In this document: in pieces, positions 17,033 to 25,595 of the stretch
Layout of the letters: the number at the start of each line of letters is the position of its first letter
How positions within the stretch are numbered: position 1 is the first letter of the stretch
Assembly (NCBI RefSeq): GCF_902859945.1
Contig: NZ_CADIKL010000047.1
Span: forward strand, 1 to 63,921
From: Paraburkholderia caffeinitolerans
GTDB lineage: Bacteria; Pseudomonadota; Gammaproteobacteria; Burkholderiales; Burkholderiaceae
Direction: 5' to 3'
DNA: 63,921 bases
The notes under the pieces: generated by a model
Told to the model about the DNA's origin: nothing
The model's input: only the letters and a program-made list of their open reading frames with translations
The model's database searches: none
Position numbers and translations under genes: made by a program

Positions 17033-18055
17033 TCAAGCCGCCTTCGCCGGTGCGTTGGGAGTGAACTTCTCGTAGTGGAAGCTGTTTGGCTTCACGCCTT
17101 CGTCGTCGAAATACTTGCGCACGGCGTCGACCATCGGCGGCGGCCCGCACAAGTACACGTCGACATCGCCGTCGTTCAGCGCATCGGCCGGAATGTGCTG
17201 CGTGACCCAGCCCTTGCGCGGATGATTCGATTCCGCTTCGGCCACGACCGTCGCAAAGCTGAAATTCGGCAGCTTCGCCACATACGCCTCGACCTCCTCC
17301 ACCTGCACCAGATCGAGATCGCGCGTGACGCCGTAAATCAGATGCACCTTCTGCTGCGGGTTCGTGCGCGCCAGCACTTCGAGCATGGAAAGGAACGGCG
17401 CGAGGCCCGTGCCGCCAGCAAGGAACAGCAACGGCCGCTGCAAGTCGCGCAGATAAAAACTGCCGAGCGGCCCATGCAACTCCAGCTTCTCGCCAGGCTT
17501 AGCCGATTCCAGCCACGTGCTCATTACGCCGCCGGGAATCTTCTTGATGAGGAAACTGATCTTCGCTTCGCCCGGCGCCGATGAAAACGAATACGAGCGA
17601 TGCTGCCCACTGCCGGGAACGTCGATGTTCACGTACTGCCCGGGCAAGAACACCGGCGCGTTCGCATCCACATTCATTTCGAGCACGACGGCTGCATCGT
17701 TGTGCTGCTGGACTTTCGATACGGTCGCCGCGAATTTGGCGTGCCCCGTCTTGCATGCGGACGACGAAGTGGGAACCGCAATCACGCAATCGCTTTGCGG
17801 CACCATCTGGCAGGTCAGCACGAGGCCGCCGTCTTTTTCGTCTTCGGTCAGCGCATCTTCGATGTAATCGTCGCCGAGATCGTAGCTGCCGCTCTCCGCG
17901 CGGCACTTGCAGGTACCGCATACGCCGTCCGAGCAATCCATCGGGAGATTGATCTTCGCGCGAAAGGCAGCGTCGAGCACCTTCTCACCCGCTTTACAGT
18001 CGATGAAACGGGTAACGCCGTCCTCGAAATTCAGTGCAACCTTGAAACTGGACAT
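17033..18055 (-). CDS. benC: Benzoate 1,2-dioxygenase reductase component BenC
   Basis: Electron-transfer subunit passing electrons from NADH to the BenAB oxygenase. The product is 340 residues. An N-terminal plant-type 2Fe-2S ferredoxin domain carries Cys41, Cys46, Cys49 and Cys82 (CSDGVCGTC). It is followed by an FAD domain with RSYSFSSAPGE and an NAD domain with FLAGGTGLAPFLSML and CGPPPMVDAVR. The ATG at 18055 has the strong GAGGAGG upstream. The gap to benB is 54 bases. Confidence 0.95.
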   Translation of the reverse strand: MSSFKVALNFEDGVTRFIDCKAGEKVLDAAFRAKINLPMDCSDGVCGTCKCRAESGSYDLGDDYIEDALTEDEKDGGLVLTCQMVPQSDCVIAVPTSSSACKTGHAKFAATVSKVQQHNDAAVVLEMNVDANAPVFLPGQYVNIDVPGSGQHRSYSFSSAPGEAKISFLIKKIPGGVMSTWLESAKPGEKLELHGPLGSFYLRDLQRPLLFLAGGTGLAPFLSMLEVLARTNPQQKVHLIYGVTRDLDLVQVEEVEAYVAKLPNFSFATVVAEAESNHPRKGWVTQHIPADALNDGDVDVYLCGPPPMVDAVRKYFDDEGVKPNSFHYEKFTPNAPAKAA

Positions 18056-18109
18056 GGGAACCTCCTCCACTGCCTCTGATACCTGTCTCTGATGGATTCT
18101 GGCTCGACG

Positions 18110-18598
18110 TCAAACGTGGTAGATGTCGAGAACCTGCCGGATATAGTCGTTCTTCAGCACGATCTTCTTGTATGCAATCAACAAGTCGTCGCCAGCCTTA
18201 CGCAAGGTCACGAACATCGTGCCGAAATACTGATCGTTCACTTTGTAGCGGTGGCTCAGCGTGTGAAAGTTGTAGCGCACGTCCACTTCGTTTTCGCGCT
18301 CGTCCAGCACTTCCACATTCGTAACGTTGTGACTGGTGCGTGGCTCGGGCGTCGAAGCGCCGCTGCGCTCGGTCTTGATGCGAAACACGCGATCCTCGAG
18401 CCCGCCTTTGTCGGGGTAATACATCAGCGAGATCTGGCTTTCGTGGTCGTCGGTCAACTGGTCGTCGTCGTCCCAGGCGGGCATCCAGTAGGTGACGTCG
18501 TCCGTATAACAGGCGAGCCATTCGTCCCACTGACGGTCGTCCAGGAGTCGCGCTTCACGGTAGAGCGCAGCGCAAATTTTCCGATATTCGAAGCTCAT
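18110..18598 (-). CDS. benB: Benzoate 1,2-dioxygenase small (beta) subunit BenB
   Basis: Structural beta subunit of the Rieske oxygenase, 162 residues, belonging to the NTF2-like ring-hydroxylating beta family. Recognisable parts are FLYREARLLDDRQWDEWLACYTDDVTYWMPAW-like N-terminal text and the C-terminal YKKIVLKNDYIRQVLDIYHV. Its ATG overlaps the benA stop as ATGA, so the two subunits are translationally coupled. It forms the alpha3beta3 hexamer with BenA. Confidence 0.95.
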   Translation of the reverse strand: MSFEYRKICAALYREARLLDDRQWDEWLACYTDDVTYWMPAWDDDDQLTDDHESQISLMYYPDKGGLEDRVFRIKTERSGASTPEPRTSHNVTNVEVLDERENEVDVRYNFHTLSHRYKVNDQYFGTMFVTLRKAGDDLLIAYKKIVLKNDYIRQVLDIYHV

Positions 18599-19953
18599 GC
18601 CTGCGCCCCTTCCTGTTCCTTTTTCAGCGCGTCACGCATCACGCGCACCCAGTATTCGTGCTGACACACGAACAACCCTTCGTCTTCGCTGCGCTCGCCC
18701 GAGATGAGCGGCTTCAGCCCCATCTTGTTCGCGTTGTCGTCCGCACCTTCGACCCACAACGGCGCACCGCGCGACAGGTCGTTCCACATTGCCGTAATGC
18801 CGGCGTAGCCGTTCTGGCACGCGCGGAATTCTTCCAGGTCGTCGGCGGTCCCCATGCCGGAGACGTTGAAGAAGTCTTCGTACTGGCGAATGCGCGTCGC
18901 GCGGTCGGCAGCGCTCTCGCCCTTCGGCGCAAAGCAGAAGATGGAGACTTCGGTTTTATCCACGCTGATCGGACGCACCACACGAATCTGTGTGCTGAAC
19001 TGGTCCATCAGGAACACATTCGGATACAGGCAGAGATTGCGAGTCTGATTGACGATGAAGTCCGCCTTCACCTCGCCCACGCGCGCCTTGATTTCGTCGC
19101 GTTGGCGATAAACCGGCCGCACTTCGGGATTCATCGTTTGCGTCCACAGCAGGATGTGTCCATAGTCGAAGCCATAGACGCCGGCCACGGATTTGCTCCA
19201 GCTATTCGCGTCCACGGCCTGGGTGCCTTCTTCCTTGCGGCGTCCCATGGTCGCGGCGTAGTTCCAGTGCACGGTGCTGACGTGATAGCCATCGCAACCG
19301 TTCTCCATCTGCATCTTCCAGTTGCCTTCGTAGATGTACGAGGAATTGCCGCGCAGCACTTCCAGACCTTCCGGAGCCTGGTCGACAATCTGGTCGATGA
19401 TCACGCGGGCTTCACCCAGGTAGTCTTCGAGCGGCACAGCATCTGCATTGAGACTGCCGAACAGGAAGCCACGGTAATTCTGGAAACGCGCAACCTTTTT
19501 CAAATCATGCGAGCCGTGCGTATTGAATTGCACGGGATATTCGGTGGTCCGTTCGTCTTTTACCTTCAGCAGCTTGCCGGTATTGGAAAAGGTCCAGCCG
19601 TGGAACGGACACGTAAAGCTGCCCTTGTTGCCGTGCTTGCGCCGGCACAGCATCGCACCCTTGTGCGCACAGGCATTGATGACGGCATTCAGCTCGCCAG
19701 TCTTGTCGCGCGTGATGACCACGGGCTGCCGTCCAATCCACGTGGTGTAGTAATCGTTGTTGTTCGGAATCTGGCTTTCGTGCGCGAGGTACACCCAGTT
19801 GCGCTCGAAGATGTGTTTCATCTCCAGCTCGAACAATTCGGCGTTGGTGAAGATATCGCGGCGGCAACGGAATATACCGGCCTCTTTGTCGTCCTGCACC
19901 GCGGTAGCGAGCAGATGATCCAGTTCGTTGGCTTTGTCGATAATGGCGGACAT
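18595..19953 (-). CDS. benA: Benzoate 1,2-dioxygenase large (alpha) subunit BenA
   Basis: Catalytic subunit that adds O2 to benzoate to give the cis-1,2-diol. The product is 452 residues. The Rieske 2Fe-2S centre is Cys95-His97 (CAHKGA) and Cys115-His118 (CPFHGW). The mononuclear iron site follows at NGCDGYHVSTVHW, with the two His, and a later Asp. The ATG at 19953 is preceded by GAGAGG at good spacing; a longer in-frame extension is rejected. It follows catA by 126 bases, with a hairpin between. Confidence 0.96.
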   Translation of the reverse strand: MSAIIDKANELDHLLATAVQDDKEAGIFRCRRDIFTNAELFELEMKHIFERNWVYLAHESQIPNNNDYYTTWIGRQPVVITRDKTGELNAVINACAHKGAMLCRRKHGNKGSFTCPFHGWTFSNTGKLLKVKDERTTEYPVQFNTHGSHDLKKVARFQNYRGFLFGSLNADAVPLEDYLGEARVIIDQIVDQAPEGLEVLRGNSSYIYEGNWKMQMENGCDGYHVSTVHWNYAATMGRRKEEGTQAVDANSWSKSVAGVYGFDYGHILLWTQTMNPEVRPVYRQRDEIKARVGEVKADFIVNQTRNLCLYPNVFLMDQFSTQIRVVRPISVDKTEVSIFCFAPKGESAADRATRIRQYEDFFNVSGMGTADDLEEFRACQNGYAGITAMWNDLSRGAPLWVEGADDNANKMGLKPLISGERSEDEGLFVCQHEYWVRVMRDALKKEQEGAQA

Positions 19954-20026
19954 GGTTCCTCTCCGTGGACGCGAACTGGCCCCTGCACAGAACTCGCGCA
20001 TCGGTATCGAATGATTTTTGCGGGAT

Positions 20027-20068
20027 CCCGCTGTGGCGGCAGAGTTATCCGGCCACCGTCACAGCGGG
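20027..20068. other. Hairpin between catA and benA
   Basis: The arms CCCGCTGTG (20027-20035) and CACAGCGGG (20060-20068) are perfect, and GTGGCGG/CCGGCCAC can extend the pairing inward. There is no T run on either side. It could partly terminate transcription, or act as a processing site that sets the catA to ben ratio. Confidence 0.45.
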
Positions 20069-20079
20069 TTGTTGCAGGC

Positions 20080-21015
20080 TTACGCGGCGGCTGAGACGCG
20101 CGGGCGATTGACGATCTGGTTGTCCTTGCCTTCCACCAGGGTGGTCAGCGCGAGGTTGAACTCGATGTCCTTGTACGTGTCGGCCTTCAGGCCCAACGCC
20201 GCACCGCCGGTTTTCTCAACGACGTGAGGAATCAGTTCCTCACGCGTGGCGTAGGCGAAGTCGTCCCAGATCAGCGGATCGCCTTCGATATTGAATTGCG
20301 TCGTGAGCTTGCGATGGCTGTCGCTACTGACGAAGAAGTGCACGTGCGCGGGACGATTTCCGTGACGGGCAATTTCGTCGAGGAGTTGCTGGGTCGCGCC
20401 CTGGGGAGGACAGCCGTAGCCCACCGGCATCAGCGTGCGGAATTCGTACTTGCCGTCGGCGCCGGTCTTTACCGCGCCGCGCAGGTTGAAGTCGGTTTGC
20501 GCGCCAGTCGGGTCGAAGTGCGAATAAAAGCCCTTCGAGTTGGCGTGCCAGCATTCCACCACTGCGCCGGCAACCGGCTCGCCATCCGGACCGGTAACCG
20601 TGCCGTGGATGATCAGCGGGCCTGCGTCCGCATCCGGATTGATGTCGATTTTCGAAACGCCATCGCGCAAGGTTGCGCCGGCCACATACAGCGGACCTTC
20701 GATGGTGCGCGGCGTGCCGCCTTCGATGCCGGCAGCCTTGTCCGCCGCGTCCATGCGAATGTCCAGGTACTTCTCCAGACCAAGACCCGCAGCCAGGAGC
20801 GCGGCCTCGCCGTCCTTGCCAAGCTTGTTCAGATAGTGAATGCCGGTCCAGACTTCATCGGGCGAAATGTCGAGATCGTCGATGGCTTTGAACAAATCGC
20901 CGAGCAAACGGTTGAGAATCTGCTTGAAGCGGGGATTGCCGTTCGCGCCGCCAAGGTTGGTGGCTGCTTTCAGCAGGTCTTGCACTTCCTGGGTGTCGAA
21001 TACCTTCGCGCTCAT
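20080..21015 (-). CDS. catA: Catechol 1,2-dioxygenase
   Basis: Intradiol ring-cleaving dioxygenase turning catechol into cis,cis-muconate with a non-heme Fe(III). The product is 311 residues, the usual length. The N-terminal helical dimerisation domain is followed by the catalytic barrel. Iron ligands are two Tyr (in GPLYVAGA and YGCPP) and two His (in NRPAHVHFFV). Start ATG at 21015, giving MSAKVFDTQEVQDLL. It is the first gene of the leftward ben cluster and divergent from the LysR regulator, with two candidate regulator sites in the spacer. Confidence 0.95.
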   Translation of the reverse strand: MSAKVFDTQEVQDLLKAATNLGGANGNPRFKQILNRLLGDLFKAIDDLDISPDEVWTGIHYLNKLGKDGEAALLAAGLGLEKYLDIRMDAADKAAGIEGGTPRTIEGPLYVAGATLRDGVSKIDINPDADAGPLIIHGTVTGPDGEPVAGAVVECWHANSKGFYSHFDPTGAQTDFNLRGAVKTGADGKYEFRTLMPVGYGCPPQGATQQLLDEIARHGNRPAHVHFFVSSDSHRKLTTQFNIEGDPLIWDDFAYATREELIPHVVEKTGGAALGLKADTYKDIEFNLALTTLVEGKDNQIVNRPRVSAAA

Positions 21016-21093
21016 GGCTACTGTCTCCACTTCTTTATCTTCAGGGGAAATGTCTCGGGCATTTCTCGCCGCTTCAATCGGACCGGAGTTTTC

Positions 21094-21108
21094 ATGCTCC
21101 GAAGGTAT
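21094..21108. promoter_or_regulatory. Candidate BenM/CatR site, catA-catR spacer
   Basis: ATGC-TCCGAAG-GTAT matches the BenM/CatM consensus ATAC-N7-GTAT except at one base. It lies 79 bases upstream of the catA start, where a LysR activator site would be expected. Binding is inferred. Confidence 0.45.
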
Positions 21109-21188
21109 AATCAATCGCGGCGAATGCTGTGAGAGAAGCATAGTTTGGCGGCAGCAGGCGCGTCCAACACTGAATTAGTATCGGGATC

Positions 21189-21203
21189 ATATCCGGCAGG
21201 TAT
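21189..21203. promoter_or_regulatory. Candidate CatR site overlapping the catR start codon
   Basis: ATAT-CCGGCAG-GTAT differs from the catB site (ATAC-CCGGCAA-GTAT) at two of 15 bases. Its last bases run into the regulator's ATG at 21202. A site here would fit autorepression by roadblock or by covering the ribosome-binding site. Confidence 0.5.
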
Positions 21204-22125
21204 GAACATGGAGCTAAGACACCTGCGTTACTTCGTGGCCGTGGCCGAAGAGCGCAATTTCACGCGCGCCGCCCAGCGGCTGCACATTGCCCAGCCGCCG
21301 CTTTCGCGGCAGATCCAGCAGCTCGAGGAGATGCTGGGCGTGCAACTTTTCGAGCGCGACTCGCGCCCGCTCAAGCTCACGGATACTGGTCGATTCTTTT
21401 ATCAGCACGCAGTGCAACTGCTCGCGCAGACGGCCGAGCTGGAGTCCATGACGCGGCGCGTGGGCAAGATCGAGCGCAGTCTTTCGGTGGGCTTTGTCGG
21501 CTCGACGCTTTACGGCATGCTACCGAAGATCATCCGGCGCTATCGTCAGGAGAATAGTGAGGTCGAATTGAGCCTCATCGAAATGTCCACGACGGACCAG
21601 ATCAAGGCGCTAAAGGAAGGCCGCATCGACGTGGGGTTCGGGCGCATTCGTCTGGAGGATCCGAGCATTCGCCGTGTGGTGCTGCGCGAGGAACGCCTGA
21701 TCGTGGCGCTGCCGCTCGGGCATCCGCTCGTCGCCGCCAGACCAACGCTTTCGCTGCGCGAACTCGTCAACGAGACCATCATCATTTACCCGAAGCACCC
21801 GCGCCCCAGTTACGCCGACCAGGTGCTCGCGGCTTTTCACGATCGCGCGCTCGAACCCCAACACATTTATGAGGCGCGCGAACTGCAGATCGCACTCGGG
21901 CTCGTGGCGGCCGGCGAAGGCATTTCGATCGTGCCGAGCAGCGTCTACGGCCTCAAGCGCGATGACGTGTCGTATAAGGATCTCGACGATGCCAAGCTCG
22001 TTTCGCCCATCATCATGAGTACGCGCATGCTCGACGAATCCGAGGATGTGCGCCGCATGCTCGAACTCATCTACGTGCTCTATGCAGAAGAAAAAATGGA
22101 GCATCTCGCGCCGCCCGAGCGCTGA
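21202..22125 (+). CDS. catR: LysR family regulator of the ben-cat genes (CatR/BenM-like)
   Basis: About 307 residues. The N-terminal winged HTH reads MELRHLRYFVAVAEERNFTR and AAQRLHIAQPPLSRQIQQLEE, matching the CatR/BenM/CatM group almost word for word. The C-terminal domain is the periplasmic-binding-like effector fold expected to bind cis,cis-muconate or benzoate. Start ATG at 21202, with an alternative two codons later at 21208. It sits between catA and catB, which it most likely activates. Three related ATAC-N7-GTAT-like sites are nearby. Confidence 0.9.
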   Translation: MNMELRHLRYFVAVAEERNFTRAAQRLHIAQPPLSRQIQQLEEMLGVQLFERDSRPLKLTDTGRFFYQHAVQLLAQTAELESMTRRVGKIERSLSVGFVGSTLYGMLPKIIRRYRQENSEVELSLIEMSTTDQIKALKEGRIDVGFGRIRLEDPSIRRVVLREERLIVALPLGHPLVAARPTLSLRELVNETIIIYPKHPRPSYADQVLAAFHDRALEPQHIYEARELQIALGLVAAGEGISIVPSSVYGLKRDDVSYKDLDDAKLVSPIIMSTRMLDESEDVRRMLELIYVLYAEEKMEHLAPPER

Positions 22126-22163
22126 GCAAGCACGCTATCCAATGCGCATGCTTCGCAGGCGCC

Positions 22164-22178
22164 ATACCCGGCAAGTAT
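22164..22178. promoter_or_regulatory. BenM/CatR consensus site upstream of catB
   Basis: ATAC-CCGGCAA-GTAT is an exact match to the ATAC-N7-GTAT consensus known for BenM and CatM. It ends 83 bases before the catB start, the usual place for activator binding in the cat promoter. Confidence 0.7.
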
Positions 22179-22261
22179 CGATTCAGACATTTTCGGTGTT
22201 GGACACGCCGCCCGCGTGACCTGCATACTCGGCTCAACTCACTTGATCCAATCTGCCAGGT

Positions 22262-23380
22262 ATGAACGCAACCATCAGCTCCATTGAAGCGATCCTTGTG
22301 GATCTGCCAACCATTCGCGCCCACCAGCTCGCGATGGCGACCATGCAGCAGCAGACGCTCGTGATCGTCCGATTGCGCTGCAGCGATGGCGTCGAAGGCA
22401 TCGGCGAGGCCACCACGATCGGCGGCCTTTCGTATGGCGACGAAAGCCCCGAAGGCATCAAGCTCACCATCGACACCTATCTCGCGCCCGCGCTCAAAGG
22501 TGTGGACGCAACCAATGTTCACGCGGCCATGGCGCGGCTCGACAAAGTCGCGCGCGGCAACCGCTTCGCGAAGTGCGCGCTGGAAACGGCGCTGCTCGAT
22601 GCTCAAGGCAAGCGCCTTGGCGTCCCGGTCTCCACGCTGCTCGGCGGCGCGGTGCGCACCGCCCTGCCCACGCTGTGGACACTCGCGAGCGGCGACACGC
22701 AGCGCGATATCGAGGAAGCGGAGCGCTGGCTCGGCGAGCGCCGCCACGACACCTTCAAGCTCAAGATCGGCCGGCGCAGCGTGCGCGAAGACGTGGCGCA
22801 TGTCTCGGCCATCAAGCGCGCGTTGGGCGACCGGGCGCGCGTGACCGTGGACATCAACCAGGCCTGGAACGAAGCCGAGGCGGCAACCGGCATCGCCATG
22901 CTCGAAGCGGCCGGCATCGACCTGATCGAGCAGCCGGTGCCGCGCGAACAGCGCGCAGCGCTCGCGCGGCTTGCTGCTCGCTTTGTGGTCCCGATCATGG
23001 CCGACGAAACATTGATGGGCCCCGAAGATGCGCTCGACCTCGTGCGCGGCGCATGCGCCGATGTGTTCGCGCTGAAGATCATGAAATCGGGCGGCCTCTA
23101 CGGCACGCTGCGCACGGCTGCTGTGGGCGACGCGGGCGGTATGGCGCTGTATGGCGGCACCATGCTCGAAGGCAGTGTGGGCACGCTCGCGGCGGCGCAT
23201 TGCTTCGCGACGCTGCCAAGGCTTGCGTGGGGCACGGAATTGTTCGGGCCGCTGCTCGTGAAGGACGATATCGTGGTCGAGCGGCCTGTGTATCGCGACT
23301 TCTGCCTGCATCTGCCGCAAGGCCCCGGGCTGGGCATTGCAATCGACGAAGACAAGCTCGCTCACTATCGTCGTAGCTAG
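22262..23380 (+). CDS. catB: Muconate cycloisomerase
   Basis: Enolase-superfamily enzyme converting cis,cis-muconate to muconolactone with Mn2+. The product is 372 residues. The catalytic Lys pair is in TFKLKIGRR, the metal ligands are the Asp of VDINQAW, the Glu of IEQPVPRE and the Asp/Glu of MADETLMG, and a second Lys is in ALKIMKSGG. Start ATG at 22262 in the context CCAGGTATGAAC. It is followed 53 bases later by catC and preceded by a perfect CatR-type site. Confidence 0.94.
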   Translation: MNATISSIEAILVDLPTIRAHQLAMATMQQQTLVIVRLRCSDGVEGIGEATTIGGLSYGDESPEGIKLTIDTYLAPALKGVDATNVHAAMARLDKVARGNRFAKCALETALLDAQGKRLGVPVSTLLGGAVRTALPTLWTLASGDTQRDIEEAERWLGERRHDTFKLKIGRRSVREDVAHVSAIKRALGDRARVTVDINQAWNEAEAATGIAMLEAAGIDLIEQPVPREQRAALARLAARFVVPIMADETLMGPEDALDLVRGACADVFALKIMKSGGLYGTLRTAAVGDAGGMALYGGTMLEGSVGTLAAAHCFATLPRLAWGTELFGPLLVKDDIVVERPVYRDFCLHLPQGPGLGIAIDEDKLAHYRRS

Positions 23381-23433
23381 TCGTTCGCTAGTGATTCGTC
23401 TTCCTGATTATTTAAGTTCATCGAGGATAGAAC

Positions 23434-23712
23434 ATGCTTTTTCTGGTGCGTATGGATGTACACATTCCTGCCGATATGCCCGCCGTGCAGGCCGATGAAA
23501 TCAAGGCACGTGAAAAGGCCTACTCGCAGGACCTGCAACGCCAGGGCAAATGGCAAGCGTTGTATCGCGTCGTGGGCGAATACGCGAACTACAGCATCTT
23601 CGACGTGGAGTCGAACGACGAGCTGCACACGCTGCTTGCCGGGCTGCCGCTCTTCCCATACATGACGATGCATGTCACACCGCTCGCCAAGCATCCCTCT
23701 TCCATCCGCTGA
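23434..23712 (+). CDS. catC: Muconolactone delta-isomerase
   Basis: Small enzyme of 92 residues moving the double bond of muconolactone to give beta-ketoadipate enol-lactone. It matches the family from start to end: MLFLVRMDVHIPADMP, the AREKAYSQDLQRQGKW segment and the C-terminal FPYMTMHVTPLAKHPSS. GAGGA precedes the ATG by seven bases. It closes the module; catD or pcaD for the next step is not in the window. Confidence 0.95.
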   Translation: MLFLVRMDVHIPADMPAVQADEIKAREKAYSQDLQRQGKWQALYRVVGEYANYSIFDVESNDELHTLLAGLPLFPYMTMHVTPLAKHPSSIR

Positions 23713-23752
23713 TCGCTCCGCTCGCCGCTCGCGTGCAAGCCGATGCGAGCGG

Positions 23753-25078
23753 CTAAGACGCGAGCCGTTGCGCGGAGAAGCGCAGTCCGTCGAACAATTT
23801 CGTCGCCACACGCTCCGGAAATCCTTCCGGCAGCGTGGCGGCCACCTCGTCGATGACTGCTGGCGTGCGCGCGACAAAACGCTCGACGATCGATGTAGCG
23901 TCGGCACCGTAGTGACATAACTGCGCGGTGGTGTCGAAATGGCTACGCTTCACGTCGCGCATGCGGTAGTGCCGCCCCTTGCCCCACACCGCCATCGCCA
24001 GCGTGGCCTTGTGCCACGACCACTGATTGCCGCCGTCGCCGGCCACGGGCCAGATCGACATGACGTCGTAGAGCGGCGCAAGCTGAAAGCGCCCGCCCGG
24101 CAAGAGGCGCAGACTGAAGTTCTTCGCATGGCCGTCGGGCGCGGCCAGCATCCAGAAGGCAATCTGCGCGGTGAGAAAGGTTTCGATGTCTTCGCGCGCG
24201 GTTTGAGACTGGCGCAAGAGGTCCGCAATCTCACGTATGCCCGGGCCGCCCTGGGATTCGTACTTGAAGTGCGGCGGCACACCAAGCGCCTGGCAAAAAT
24301 CCTCCTGCGGCAAGCGCAACAGCATGCCGCTGCGTGACACCGCGCGGTCGAAGCGCTCGACCGCTAGCACTTTCTGCGCGCCAAACGTGACGATCTGCGC
24401 GTTCGACACAGGCAGCCCATAGGCCTTGAGCAAGGCGAGACACAGCCACTCGTTCTCCACCGAGGTATGAAAATCCACCTTGCGATGACCGATCAGGCCA
24501 AGCGGCAGCTTGAGGATGTGCGTCGTGGGCGTGGCGCCGTGCGGCAAATGCCAGCGCCCTTCGTGATAGAGCAGCGCGGTCTTTTCCTGCGCACCCGCGA
24601 GCGAAATGCGCAGTTCTTCGTCGGGGTCGCCCGTGCCACCCGGCAGCGCACCTGAGGTTTCCAGCAGGAGTCGTTCGATGGCTGCATCGTCGAGCGGCGT
24701 GCCTTCGATGCGTTCGATGCGCTGCGGTATCTCGTCCTCTTCAAGCAATTGCACTGCGCCCACGCAGTCGCGGCCGACCGCCTTGAGGAGGTCGAACGCG
24801 CCAAGTGACTCGGTGCTAAAGCGCGCCGCGATGCGCCGGCGAATCTGCGTGCTGTCGGGCAGCAGATTGTCAAAGTAGTTATAGACGCGCGCGCCGCGCA
24901 ACGGCCGCTCGCCCAAGCCGAACGGCAACGAAAGCGAAAGTGGCCGCCCCGCCGCCGAGGCCTTCCAGGCGGGGTCATAGCGCAGTTCGGTTTCGCCCAA
25001 TGGCGGCACCGTCCAGGTGCCGACACGCTCGCCGTTGGCCCAGATCGAGAGTGTGCGGGAGTGCGATTTGCGCCCCAT
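23753..25078 (-). CDS. hipA: HipA family serine/threonine kinase toxin
   Basis: Toxin of a type II system. In E. coli HipA phosphorylates glutamyl-tRNA synthetase and induces persistence. The product is 441 residues, against 440 in E. coli. Conserved parts are ISLAGAQEKTALL with the autophosphorylation-loop Ser159, GATPTTHILKLP, LRLPQEDFCQALG, KYESQGGPG, the catalytic loop APDGHAKNFS with Asp315, and LYDVM with Asp338. It lies three bases after hipB, the antitoxin-first order expected. All key residues are intact, so it should be active. Confidence 0.94.
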   Translation of the reverse strand: MGRKSHSRTLSIWANGERVGTWTVPPLGETELRYDPAWKASAAGRPLSLSLPFGLGERPLRGARVYNYFDNLLPDSTQIRRRIAARFSTESLGAFDLLKAVGRDCVGAVQLLEEDEIPQRIERIEGTPLDDAAIERLLLETSGALPGGTGDPDEELRISLAGAQEKTALLYHEGRWHLPHGATPTTHILKLPLGLIGHRKVDFHTSVENEWLCLALLKAYGLPVSNAQIVTFGAQKVLAVERFDRAVSRSGMLLRLPQEDFCQALGVPPHFKYESQGGPGIREIADLLRQSQTAREDIETFLTAQIAFWMLAAPDGHAKNFSLRLLPGGRFQLAPLYDVMSIWPVAGDGGNQWSWHKATLAMAVWGKGRHYRMRDVKRSHFDTTAQLCHYGADATSIVERFVARTPAVIDEVAATLPEGFPERVATKLFDGLRFSAQRLAS

Positions 25079-25081
25079 CGG

Positions 25082-25345
25082 CTACCACTCCGGCCGGTCT
25101 TCGCGCGCCTCGTACAACTCGCCGTGCTCGCGCGACTGCACGCACAGTTCGAGTTCGTAGAGCGAGAACAGCGCAAGCATCTGATTGAGCGAGATGCTCG
25201 CTGTGCCGGTAGTTTCAAGCGCCGACAGGCGCGGCTGCCCGATGCCGAGCGAGGCGGCTGCCTGCGCCTGGGTCATGCCGCACGCCTTTCTGGCCGACTG
25301 GAGGATCTCGGCGAGTCCCGTCGGCGTATGGACGATGATCTTCAT
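25082..25345 (-). CDS. hipB: HipB family antitoxin, XRE-type HTH
   Basis: DNA-binding antitoxin of 87 residues, close to E. coli HipB (88). The HTH is ILQSARKACGMTQAQAAASLGIGQPRLSALE. The C-terminus ends RPEW; E. coli HipB ends in LEW, a flexible tail with a terminal Trp important for its Lon-dependent turnover. Start ATG at 25345. The upstream region holds several GATATT half-sites and a long inverted repeat, fitting autorepression by HipAB. Confidence 0.9.
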   Translation of the reverse strand: MKIIVHTPTGLAEILQSARKACGMTQAQAAASLGIGQPRLSALETTGTASISLNQMLALFSLYELELCVQSREHGELYEAREDRPEW

Positions 25346-25347
25346 GG

Positions 25348-25446
25348 GATATTCCTGAAAAGCATAAAACGAGTATATGCCTGTAGACGATATTTTGGCA
25401 ATATCTCTTACAGGCATAAACAAGGAATATCACTATCACCGATATT
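25348..25446. promoter_or_regulatory. hipBA operator region
   Basis: Five GATATT/AATATC half-sites occur at 25348, 25389, 25400, 25426 and 25441. Two of them pair around TTGGC inside a larger inverted repeat, TATGCCTGTA at 25376-25385 and TACAGGCATA at 25409-25418. Multiple spaced palindromes upstream of hipB are the known operator layout in E. coli, although the half-site sequence differs. Confidence 0.65.
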
Positions 25447-25595
25447 ATCCGAGGCACTTCGGCACGCTTCGCACACGCTTCGCACAAACAAGCAGCCCAG
25501 GCGGCAAAACCGGTTTTCGCCCTACACTGCAAGGCATCGGCCGAACCGCATCACCTGGCTCCGGCCCCCGATTCATGCCCGCAAGGAGTGCCGCC

